Source of the DNA: Alloprevotella tannerae
GTDB taxonomy: Bacteria; Bacteroidota; Bacteroidia; Bacteroidales; Bacteroidaceae
Reading direction: 5' to 3'
Assembly (NCBI GenBank): GCA_015259305.1
Contig: JABZGO010000011.1
Span: 1 to 18,694 of the forward strand
Length of the DNA: 18,694 bases
Shown piece by piece: positions 1 to 5,869 of this stretch; the stretch's first letter is position 1; every line of letters starts with the position of its first letter. Below the pieces are notes generated by a model. It saw only the letters and a list, made by a program, of their open reading frames with translations, was not told the DNA's origin and searched no databases. A program made the translations under genes and the position numbers.

Positions 1-1
1 C

Positions 2-571
2 TATAAGCCTTTCGACTGGGCTTTAGATGTAGGTTATGCCTATCGCTTTACGCCCGAATTGTCCGTCTTTGCATCCGGCTCATTCTTTTATAGTCACCTG
101 AGCAGCAATGCGCGTGGCGGAGCCTTTGGCTTAGGCGCCACCTATCACAAGCGCGATGTCCACCTCGGCAATCGTATGGCTGCTTATACTTTGACGGCTA
201 AGGTTTCCGATCTCGGTCCGACCTTAGATTATGGCAATACCGAAGCCGACCTGCCCGCTTCTGCTGCTTTAGGCGGCGAGTTTGCAATGGCTTTATCAGA
301 GCAACACGCCCTTGCCGCAACGCTCGGTGCGCGCTACTATTTTCTGCCCAAGGATTCCCACTTGTTTACATCCGGCATAGGCGTAGAGTATACCTATGAC
401 AAGAAATATTCACTCCGTGCCGGCTACGAATTAGCGGAGCACAATTTGAGTCACGCCACCTTTGGCGCCGGCGTCAAGTTGGGCGGCTTCAAACTCAATG
501 CCGCTTACGTGCTTAAGACGAGCGAAGATGGTACGAATCATTTTACCCTCGGCCTTGGCTTCGATTTCTAA
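2..571 (+). CDS. PorV/PorQ-like outer-membrane beta-barrel protein, 3' part
   Basis: Only the C-terminal 189 residues are present; the frame is open to the left edge, so the true start lies outside. The visible part alternates polar and hydrophobic residues in strands separated by turns, with repeated glycine/aromatic patterns and a final phenylalanine (ending LGLGFDF), as in beta-barrels inserted by the BAM machinery. The segment with KVSDLGPTLDYG and the later YSLRAGYE resemble the C-terminal half of PorV/PorQ family proteins. PorV in Porphyromonas gingivalis is a barrel that shuttles T9SS cargo to the PorU sortase. The next gene, 35 bases downstream, encodes a secreted protein with a T9SS-like C-terminus, which fits. 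It could instead be another FadL-like barrel; family assignment is by eye. Confidence 0.65.
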   Translation, partial: YKPFDWALDVGYAYRFTPELSVFASGSFFYSHLSSNARGGAFGLGATYHKRDVHLGNRMAAYTLTAKVSDLGPTLDYGNTEADLPASAALGGEFAMALSEQHALAATLGARYYFLPKDSHLFTSGIGVEYTYDKKYSLRAGYELAEHNLSHATFGAGVKLGGFKLNAAYVLKTSEDGTNHFTLGLGFDF

Positions 572-606
572 GACAATCATACAACATTCTTAAAACATAA
601 AAACAA

Positions 607-2175
607 ATGAAGAAACTTTCCACCCTGCTTTGCTGCCTTGCGCTTGGCCTGACAGCATCAGCACAAATTACGGAAACACCTGAGGGTGTTTTGCACGACA
701 ATCTTTACCGCCACAGCGATGCTTACGTTCGTGGCTGGACGAGCAGTAAGCCCGGCGTCTATGATGGCGCAGTCGGCAAAATCGTAGAAGCTTCTGACGG
801 CTCACTCTACATCTTCAACCCCATTTCTTCACTCGCGAGCAACACTTGGTTGAAGCTCGATAAGGTGAGCAATGGAAAATACGTGGCAAAGTTGCCCCAA
901 CTCATCTATTCTTATATGGAAGATGATGACGATGACGATGAAGAGGCCGGTGAAGGCGTACAGCACAACTATTACGCACAGCGTATGGTGAAGTCCGGCG
1001 ATACCTATATCGTTCCCACCGAAACGAGTGAAATCAATTTTACTTGGGATGGCTCTAAACTTGAAATGGAAAATACGGCCGGCACTTCTGTCATTCTTGG
1101 TGTAGCCGATAAAGACAAAAAATGGTACGAACATGGCTCTTGGACGCTTACCTTCTCCACTTTGGCCGGCGGACTCATTACGCCGCCCGCCGGTGCTCAG
1201 GAAAGGCAGTATCAGGTTGCTTATACCGGTAGCACGACGGCGCGCGTACTCGATGGTCGCGTTGACGGCAATGATATCTACATCAAAGGCATTTCTACGG
1301 CCCCTATCTTCAAAGACGCTTGGGTTAAGTTTACCATCGATGGCGATAAGGTAAAGATGGCCGGTGCTCAATATTTGGGACAAGCGAAGCGCGAAGATTT
1401 CGGCGGATATAGCAGCGATAAGTCTGCTTACCACGTCTTTGCGATGACCTACAAGCGCTTGGGCAACGACGAACTCGAACTCAAAGACGAGATCTCATTT
1501 GATTATGACGCTGCGCGTGGAAAATTCACCACAAAGGATGCCGTTTGCATCACGATCGGCTACCAAGATCCCAACGAAGACAACACGAAGGAAACGATGC
1601 GTGCCCTTTCGCTCACGCCTTACTCCGACCAAGTGGGCAATCCGGAAGCACCTACGCTCTACTACTGCTCAGCTTCACCGAGCTACGACTATGAAGAGTT
1701 GCTGACGACTTTTGCTTTCTACGTAAAAAATGCTGACGTTGATGGCAACTATCTCAGTCCGGACAGCATGTACTACAATATCTTCATCAACGATGCTACG
1801 GAACCTTACACGTTCGCAAAGAAAACCTATTCTTTCAACAAGGAAGATATGACCGACATTCCTTATATGTATAAGGACAGCCAGAATAAAGACATCAAGG
1901 CGATTGATAATATGCGCCTCATCCATTTCTACGACAAGGGTATCGACTCTGTAGCTGTACAGATGGTTTATAAGAGTGGCGACAAACTCTACAAGAGTGA
2001 ATTGCTCCGTGCAAAAGTCGACAAGACCGCGTCTGTTCACGGCGTAGAACTGAATCCGGCTGCCGGACGTGAAGAATACTTCGACCTCGAAGGCCGTCGT
2101 TTGAATGCACCGGTTAAGGGTATCAACATCGTGCGCCGCGCTGATGGTAAGACCTACAAGGTTTTGGTGAAATAA
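607..2175 (+). CDS. Secreted protein of unknown function with T9SS-like C-terminal segment
   Basis: This 522-residue protein begins with a signal peptide (MKKLSTLLCCLALGLTASAQ, cleavage probably after Ala-Gln). The rest is rich in Tyr, Asp and Gly and probably all-beta; I recognise no enzyme motif. A run of six Asp followed by Glu-Glu lies near residues 102-109 and could bind calcium or form a loop. The C-terminus (EYFDLEGRRLNAPVKGI then NIVR and a final KVLVK) matches a short tail common in secreted Prevotella-type proteins and resembles the last strands of type A T9SS sorting domains. It follows the barrel gene by 35 bases, with no promoter seen between, so co-transcription is likely. The ATG has an A-rich upstream stretch, typical for the phylum. 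Export is well supported, T9SS dependence moderately, function unknown. Confidence 0.8.
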   Translation: MKKLSTLLCCLALGLTASAQITETPEGVLHDNLYRHSDAYVRGWTSSKPGVYDGAVGKIVEASDGSLYIFNPISSLASNTWLKLDKVSNGKYVAKLPQLIYSYMEDDDDDDEEAGEGVQHNYYAQRMVKSGDTYIVPTETSEINFTWDGSKLEMENTAGTSVILGVADKDKKWYEHGSWTLTFSTLAGGLITPPAGAQERQYQVAYTGSTTARVLDGRVDGNDIYIKGISTAPIFKDAWVKFTIDGDKVKMAGAQYLGQAKREDFGGYSSDKSAYHVFAMTYKRLGNDELELKDEISFDYDAARGKFTTKDAVCITIGYQDPNEDNTKETMRALSLTPYSDQVGNPEAPTLYYCSASPSYDYEELLTTFAFYVKNADVDGNYLSPDSMYYNIFINDATEPYTFAKKTYSFNKEDMTDIPYMYKDSQNKDIKAIDNMRLIHFYDKGIDSVAVQMVYKSGDKLYKSELLRAKVDKTASVHGVELNPAAGREEYFDLEGRRLNAPVKGINIVRRADGKTYKVLVK

Positions 2176-2195
2176 GGCCTTTCCTCTTTTTATGT

Positions 2196-2238
2196 AAATT
2201 CCCCTTGAAAGCAATCAATGCTTTCAAGGGGAATTTTT
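2196..2238 (+). terminator. Long perfect hairpin followed by T-run (copy 1)
   Basis: An 18-base-pair perfect stem (2196-2213 with 2219-2236) encloses the 5-base loop ATCAA and runs into TTTTT on the + strand. It begins 20 bases after the stop codon of the secreted protein gene. The left arm starts with AAATT, so the hairpin could also act on the minus strand. A near-copy lies at 3786-3830. Confidence 0.85.
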
Positions 2239-2312
2239 GTTGAACAAGTTATCGTGTTATGATAGACTTTTATGATTTGTAGCTGTGATCATTTATTGAA
2301 GTCTCTTTATCT

Positions 2313-2387
2313 GAATATGTACCCCTAATACTTTTTTCGGGTACACGTTTCAAGAATATGTACCCGTTTTGGCTCTTTTGGGTACAC
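2313..2387. repeat. Two tandem 41-base units, each with a GTACCC/GGGTAC inverted repeat
   Basis: The 12-mer GAATATGTACCC occurs at 2313-2324 and 2354-2365, and GGGTACAC at 2339-2346 and 2380-2387, each pair 41 bases apart. Each unit can therefore form a hairpin (TGTACCC with GGGTACA, loop about 14 bases). The second unit ends one base before the fic stop codon complement at 2389. The loops differ between units while the arms are kept. On the minus strand no T-run follows, so it is not a standard terminator. It could be an operator, an RNA-processing element or an insertion boundary. Confidence 0.8.
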
Positions 2388-2388
2388 A

Positions 2389-3549
2389 TTATAAAGCTGA
2401 TTGACTATCTATCACCGATTCTGTCGTTTCGTCTTGTCGTGGATTTGTCGAACCTTGATTAAGAAACAAAGCTATAAGAGCTTGATTGATATAATAATTC
2501 TCTCTTCCAATCTTTACAACAATTAAAACACCCTCATCAACCATCTTATTTAAATACTTAGAGGCTGTTTTACGCTGAACCATCAAATCCCTCTGCATAA
2601 ACTCTATCTTAGTATAAGGATGATAAAAGAGATTGTTAAGCAATTCGTGTTTGTAGTTCTTACCAAATAGAGGGCGCAGAATCTGCTTATACTCCTGCAT
2701 TAGTTTAGAGATTCCCCGTACCAATTGAATCGTGTCGCGAGCTGTTTGTTCTACGCCTTTGAGAATAAAAAGAATCCATTCTTCCCACTCCAATGCATTA
2801 TTTTCACCTTTATCTCTAATAGCTTGGATCAAGGAGTAATACTGCGATTTATTTTGAGTAATATACCTGCTTAAGTATAGGATAGGTAAATCAAGTAGAC
2901 CGTTTATTACCAAATAGAGAACGTTGATGATGCGTCCCGTTCGCCCATTACCATCATAGAATGGATGTATACTCTCAAACTGATGATGTATGATCGCCAT
3001 CTTAATGAGAGGGTCTACTTCACACATCGCAGGATGATTGATAAAAGCTTCAAGATTTGCCATAGCTCTCTCTATTTCATCTATACTTTGAGGGGGAATG
3101 TAAACGATTTCTCCTTTACTATTTTTTAGTGTCGTCCCTGCTTGCGAGCGAAAGCCGGCTCTATTTCCCTCGAGGTGCATCTGGATGTCTTTAATTCTAC
3201 TATTGGTCAATAGAGAATCTTTTCTTACCAACTCAAATCCCCGTTGTAAGGTTTCTCGATACTTAAGCACCTCTTTAGTTGCAGCTGTTATGAGTTGCTT
3301 CTCTATATCTATTTCAGCTTTATAGAGATCGTCTTGCGTCGTGACGATATTTTCTATTTCGGAGCTATCCTTTGCCTCTTGAAGGGTCAAGGTGCTAATT
3401 AGTATCGTTTCATTAGGCATTGTTGCAGCTATACCTTTTAACTCAGCCAAGGCACGATTAGCCCTGTTTACCTGTCGTAGTATATCTTTGCTCTCTATGT
3501 CAAAGTTGAGAGGCAATGAAGGTATGTTATAACTTGTGCCCATATCCAT
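2389..3549 (-). CDS. fic: Fic family protein (class II AMPylator) with C-terminal winged helix
   Basis: This 386-residue protein carries the complete Fic active site HPFYDGNGRTGR at residues 195-206, with catalytic His195, Asp199 and Arg203. Fic enzymes usually transfer AMP from ATP to a hydroxyl on a target protein. Residues 1-100 form the Fic N-terminal domain; SSEIEN (62-67) fits the inhibitory-helix motif S/T-x3-E-G/N, so the enzyme should be self-restrained (class II). The Fic core spans about 115-260. Residues from about 290 to 365 resemble a winged helix (MQRDLMVQRKTASKYLNKM), suggesting DNA binding or target recognition. The frame is open 41 codons further upstream, to 3672, but holds no ATG, GTG or TTG, which fixes the start at 3549 (or the Met two codons later). 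No antitoxin gene adjoins it. The gene is clearly AT-richer than its neighbours and sits between duplicated hairpins, so lateral acquisition is likely. Target unknown. Confidence 0.93.
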   Translation of the reverse strand: MDMGTSYNIPSLPLNFDIESKDILRQVNRANRALAELKGIAATMPNETILISTLTLQEAKDSSEIENIVTTQDDLYKAEIDIEKQLITAATKEVLKYRETLQRGFELVRKDSLLTNSRIKDIQMHLEGNRAGFRSQAGTTLKNSKGEIVYIPPQSIDEIERAMANLEAFINHPAMCEVDPLIKMAIIHHQFESIHPFYDGNGRTGRIINVLYLVINGLLDLPILYLSRYITQNKSQYYSLIQAIRDKGENNALEWEEWILFILKGVEQTARDTIQLVRGISKLMQEYKQILRPLFGKNYKHELLNNLFYHPYTKIEFMQRDLMVQRKTASKYLNKMVDEGVLIVVKIGRENYYINQALIALFLNQGSTNPRQDETTESVIDSQSAL

Positions 3550-3785
3550 ATAGTTACTTATGATTTGGCTTTCTAATTCTTTTAAAGGGATGTTATCCTC
3601 TTTATCATTGGCAAATATAAGGAATGAGAATCTATTAGACTCCTTTAAGGGAGTACTTTTGACGCTAAATGTCTACCATACCTCTTCTGAAGCAAAGTGA
3701 AAATACAAATGGACAGAGGAACAATATTGATAATTTTATCCACACTCCTCTCTTTCTTACCTGATAATGTCTTCAGATGAAGTAG
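3550..3785. other. AT-rich non-coding stretch upstream of fic
   Basis: This stretch holds the fic -7 element and the 41-codon startless extension of the fic frame (3550-3672). A minus-strand frame from 3878 to 3645 crosses it, but it overlaps the end of the next gene and resembles no protein I know. The base composition matches fic rather than the flanking genes, so it probably belongs to the same inserted segment. Confidence 0.5.
3612..3619 (-). promoter_or_regulatory. Probable -7 element for fic
   Basis: On the minus strand this reads TATATTTG, an exact match to the Bacteroidota -7 consensus TAnnTTTG. It lies 62 bases before the fic ATG, giving a leader of about 55 bases. No TTG is present 20 bases further upstream, so the -33 element is weak or absent. 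Confidence 0.5.
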
Positions 3786-3830
3786 ATATTCTCCTTGAAA
3801 GTAATCAATGCTTTCAAGGGGAATATTTTG
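3786..3830. terminator. Hairpin copy 2, matching the one at 2196
   Basis: The arms 3786-3803 and 3809-3826 form an 18-base-pair stem around the same ATCAA loop as copy 1. It differs from copy 1 by one swapped pair (A-T at 2197/2235 becomes T-A at 3787/3825) and two C-to-T changes that still pair as G-T (3792, 3802). It lies 18 bases past the stop codon of the leftward HU-like gene. The T-run is better on the + strand, so a bidirectional role is possible. Whether it terminates leftward transcription is uncertain. Confidence 0.65.
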
Positions 3831-3844
3831 TGGGGTAAGCCTAC

Positions 3845-4447
3845 TTACAGCGCACCTTTTTGAAATATTTTGTGCCACCTCGAACCCACATTGATCAGTT
3901 TACCCTCCGCTTCGAGTTGGCGGGCCAAGGCGTAAGTTTTGGCGGTAGAGAGTTGAAATCGTTCGCGTAAGTCGCTGATCTGCAAAACGGGCACTGCCGC
4001 AAAGGCTTCGGTCAAGACGCTCGCTATGGTCGAGGCTGACGGCATAGCCTTGTTGGGGCGGGGCTGATTCAGCAGCACAAACTTCGCCGCTTTCATCTGT
4101 CCCATTACCTCCTTTTCAGGCTGAAAGCGAATGGTCCGCACCTGCGGCCGTAGCAGGCGCGGGCGATGCGTTCGCGGGTGCGTGCGCAGATCCCCCTTGA
4201 TGGCGAGCGAGAAGAATCCCAAGCCCGGCAAGTGTACGCGGTTGCCCGCCAAGAGTTGTGCTTTCAGTTCCTTACTCAGCGCCTCGAGCGTACCGGCCAA
4301 GTCGCTCATCGAGAAAGTCGTCCCCCGCTCAATGTTGCGCCCCATCTCCTGCAAGGAAGCCGTGGCATAGGGCGCACAAAGCGCCTTAAATGGTTTTTTA
4401 CTGGCGAGTTTTCCACTCGTCGGAATGAGTTTGTAAGATACAGTCAT
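3845..4447 (-). CDS. HU-like DNA-binding protein with C-terminal winged-helix-like domain
   Basis: This 200-residue protein opens with MTVSYKLIPTSGKLASKKPF, the typical beginning of the Bacteroidales HU-like (HU-HIG) family. Residues 25-85 give the HU helical dimer region and its hallmark turn (LPGLGFFSL at 73-81, compare GFGTF in HU). A basic stretch at 88-107 with several Arg and His takes the place of the DNA-binding arm. The family's usual core ends near residue 130. Here a second domain follows (150-198; QISDLRERFQLSTAKTYALA then EGKLINVGS), which looks like a helix-turn-helix plus wing. Such a protein could bend DNA and read a specific site. It converges on fic's upstream region and has a long predicted leader with a palindrome and repeat array, so self-regulation is possible (inference). 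HU-like assignment is firm; the second domain is a judgement by eye. Confidence 0.85.
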   Translation of the reverse strand: MTVSYKLIPTSGKLASKKPFKALCAPYATASLQEMGRNIERGTTFSMSDLAGTLEALSKELKAQLLAGNRVHLPGLGFFSLAIKGDLRTHPRTHRPRLLRPQVRTIRFQPEKEVMGQMKAAKFVLLNQPRPNKAMPSASTIASVLTEAFAAVPVLQISDLRERFQLSTAKTYALARQLEAEGKLINVGSRWHKIFQKGAL

Positions 4448-4491
4448 ACTGTTTACGGATTTAAAGTTAGAAAATAAATGATCGCCCGCTC

Positions 4492-4505
4492 TGCCAATTT
4501 TGGCA
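4492..4505. promoter_or_regulatory. Perfect 14-base palindrome upstream of the HU-like gene
   Basis: TGCCAA-TT-TTGGCA is a perfect inverted repeat centred about 50 bases before the HU-like start codon. Its symmetry and place suit an operator for a dimeric regulator, perhaps the HU-like/winged-helix protein itself. A single small palindrome can also arise by chance. Confidence 0.4.
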
Positions 4506-4529
4506 AGGCTTGATGGGCTTACGTTGTTT

Positions 4530-4601
4530 TCACGACAAAAAAGGTTTCAGCTCACGATGAGAAAGGCTTGCGCTCGTGAGAAAAAAGGTCTACGCTCGTG
4601 A
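4530..4601. repeat. Phased array: four TCRYGA hexamers at exact 22-base spacing (locus 1)
   Basis: TCACGA lies at 4530 and 4552 and its reverse complement TCGTGA at 4574 and 4596, each step exactly 22 bases. The first three 16-base spacers are related, with a consensus near NAAAAAGGYYTWCRGC on the + strand; the fourth is degenerate. The hexamer flips orientation in mid-array while the spacers do not. CTCACGA at 4551 and TCGTGAG at 4574 can pair into a hairpin. The array lies in the predicted leader of the HU-like gene. A second array of the same family, inverted, lies at 18439-18510. Confidence 0.85.
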
Positions 4602-4707
4602 GCGTACACGCATTAACTCTGCTCGTGTGTGTCACAAATGCATCGAGAGTAGTAGGTTTTTCAGGCTTTTCGGCGCTGATTTCCATCCCTCGTTCGCTTG
4701 TTGCCGA

Positions 4708-4738
4708 CAAAGGTAAACATAAAAGTGGAATGGGCCAA
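4708..4738 (-). promoter_or_regulatory. Leftward promoter, probably for the HU-like gene
   Basis: On the minus strand this reads TTG (4738-4736), 20 bases, then TACCTTTG (4715-4708), matching the Bacteroidota consensus in both boxes and spacing. Transcription would start near 4700 and run leftward through the 22-base array and the palindrome to the HU-like ATG at 4447, a leader of about 250 bases. A closer but poorer box (TAACTTTA, minus strand, 4469-4462) is an alternative start. Confidence 0.55.
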
Positions 4739-5074
4739 GCCCTGCCCGATGCCAATGAGCGCCGCGCCAACTTCGCTGCCCGAAAAGTGCGGGCGAAGCC
4801 TCGAATAACGCACGAAAAACGAGTGCCTATCGCACTTAAATCCATTAAAAATGACGGGCGCTTCCTCGAAAGTTAAACATTGATAATTCATTTCCCCATC
4901 GCCGGCGCCCCTTTTCCCCCGTTGCGCAGCGCGCGCGGGGCGGCTTGCGCCCGCTTACGGGCATAGTTTGTTAAAATCCCATTCCCCTCCGCTGTAAAGT
5001 AAGTCGGCCGCCACGCGTAGTCTGTTGGCCGTTAAAATTATCCCTTCATCGTAGCCCCGCAACGCAAAATTAGC
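4739..5074. other. Non-coding stretch, GC-rich in its right half
   Basis: I see no convincing gene here. Overlapping frames on both strands (about 90 residues on +, 76 on -) begin or end outside recognisable signals and resemble no family. At 4917-4940 a GC hairpin is visible: CCCCG, TT, GCGC, loop AGC, GCGC, G, CGGGG. A smaller one follows at 4949-4962 (GCCCG, CTTA, CGGGC). Neither has a T-run, so they are not intrinsic terminators. A structured RNA cannot be excluded. Confidence 0.4.
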
Positions 5075-5082
5075 TAACTTCG
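5075..5082 (+). promoter_or_regulatory. Probable -7 element of the DUF4294 gene
   Basis: TAACTTCG lies ten bases before the ATG at 5092. The same octamer forms part of a fully spaced promoter before rnr, which supports it. No TTG lies 20 bases upstream. It implies a nearly leaderless transcript. Confidence 0.4.
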
Positions 5083-5091
5083 CCGCGAGTT

Positions 5092-5712
5092 ATGAGACGT
5101 TTATTGCTTCTTTTGAGCCTCTTTTCCGCCTTCCTGTCGCTTGCCGCGCGACCGGTAGCCGTAGAGAAAGCCCCCGACGATTCGGTGGCCTTGCCCATCT
5201 ATGTGCAAGTCGGGAAGGTGAAGTACAAGGGTGACAGCATCCCCCACGTTATCCTGCCTACGCTCTACAAATATCCGCCGATGGAGTTTAAGAACGAGGC
5301 TGAGCGGCAGGAATATAACCGACTCGTCTCTAACATCAAACTCCTCTTGCCGATGGCCAAACTCGTGCGCTATACGATCATAGAGACCTACGATTATCTT
5401 CGCCTCCTGCCCGATAAAAAGAGCCGGCAAGCCCACATTGATCGCATGGAAGCCGACCTGAAGCGCAGGTACGGACCGATGGTGCGCAAGCTGACGCGCT
5501 CTCAAGGCCGCTTGCTGCTCAAGTTGATCGATCGCGAGTGTAACCAGACGGGCTATAACATTGCGAAAGCCTTTATCGGTTCTTTTAGAGCCAACTTATA
5601 CCAATCCGTAGGTCTGTTGTTTGGCAACAGTCTTTCGCGCCATTATGATCCAAACGGCGACGATCGCTACACAGAACGCGTCGTGCGCCTCGTCGAGAGT
5701 GGACAGATTTAA
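5092..5712 (+). CDS. DUF4294 family exported protein
   Basis: This 206-residue protein starts with a signal peptide (MRRLLLLLSLFSAFLSLAAR). The remainder matches the DUF4294 family of Bacteroidota in its features: HVILPTLYKYPPMEFKNE near residues 52-69, a basic helical middle, and the conserved C-terminal half beginning KLTRSQGRLLLKLIDRE, followed by NQTGYNIAKAF and SLSRHYDPNGDDRYTERVV. The family's biochemical function is unknown. An N-terminal signal and a helix-rich, positively charged body suggest a periplasmic or envelope role. It precedes rnr by about 150 bases but rnr has its own promoter, so the two are probably separate units. No catalytic residues can be named. The ATG just after a -7-like box and the immediate signal peptide support the start. 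Confidence 0.85.
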   Translation: MRRLLLLLSLFSAFLSLAARPVAVEKAPDDSVALPIYVQVGKVKYKGDSIPHVILPTLYKYPPMEFKNEAERQEYNRLVSNIKLLLPMAKLVRYTIIETYDYLRLLPDKKSRQAHIDRMEADLKRRYGPMVRKLTRSQGRLLLKLIDRECNQTGYNIAKAFIGSFRANLYQSVGLLFGNSLSRHYDPNGDDRYTERVVRLVESGQI

Positions 5713-5761
5713 GCCAAGGCGCATTTTCTCCCCTCCTTTTACCGAAAAACGTGGGCCATTC

Positions 5762-5793
5762 TTTGGTCTTCTTGTCGCTTTGCCGTAACTTCG
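5762..5793 (+). promoter_or_regulatory. Promoter of rnr
   Basis: TTTG (5762-5765), 20 bases, then TAACTTCG (5786-5793) fits the Bacteroidota sigma-70-type promoter with one change in the -7 box. Transcription should start near 5800. This makes the GTG at 5804 an unlikely start for rnr and favours the ATGs at 5843 or 5870. Confidence 0.65.
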
Positions 5794-5869
5794 CCTCGAA
5801 ACGGTGCGCCTGCGCGCAACGAAAGTCCTTGCGCCGCGCATCATGAAAAGACAAGAAAAACCGAATAGT

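Noticed and set aside
829..1434. 201-residue minus-strand open frame
   Set aside because: It lies wholly antisense to the secreted protein gene, has no promoter or family similarity, and the plus-strand frame has the signal peptide and codon pattern of a real gene.
1675..2214. 179-residue minus-strand open frame
   Set aside because: Antisense to the secreted protein gene; it would start inside the terminator hairpin.
3645..3878. 77-residue minus-strand open frame between fic and the HU-like gene
   Set aside because: It overlaps the HU-like 3' end, runs through the hairpin and resembles no family; composition suits inserted non-coding DNA. A gene remnant remains possible.
4530..4601. CRISPR-like reading of the 22-base arrays
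   Set aside because: The conserved core is only six bases, spacers are related to one another rather than unique, and no cas gene is nearby.
4598..4891. Overlapping open frames on both strands (about 92 and 76 residues)
   Set aside because: They contain the leftward promoter, start without signals and match no family known to me.
4917..4962. tRNA or structured RNA in the GC-rich part upstream of the DUF4294 gene
   Set aside because: There are local hairpins but no cloverleaf, anticodon arm or T-loop consensus.
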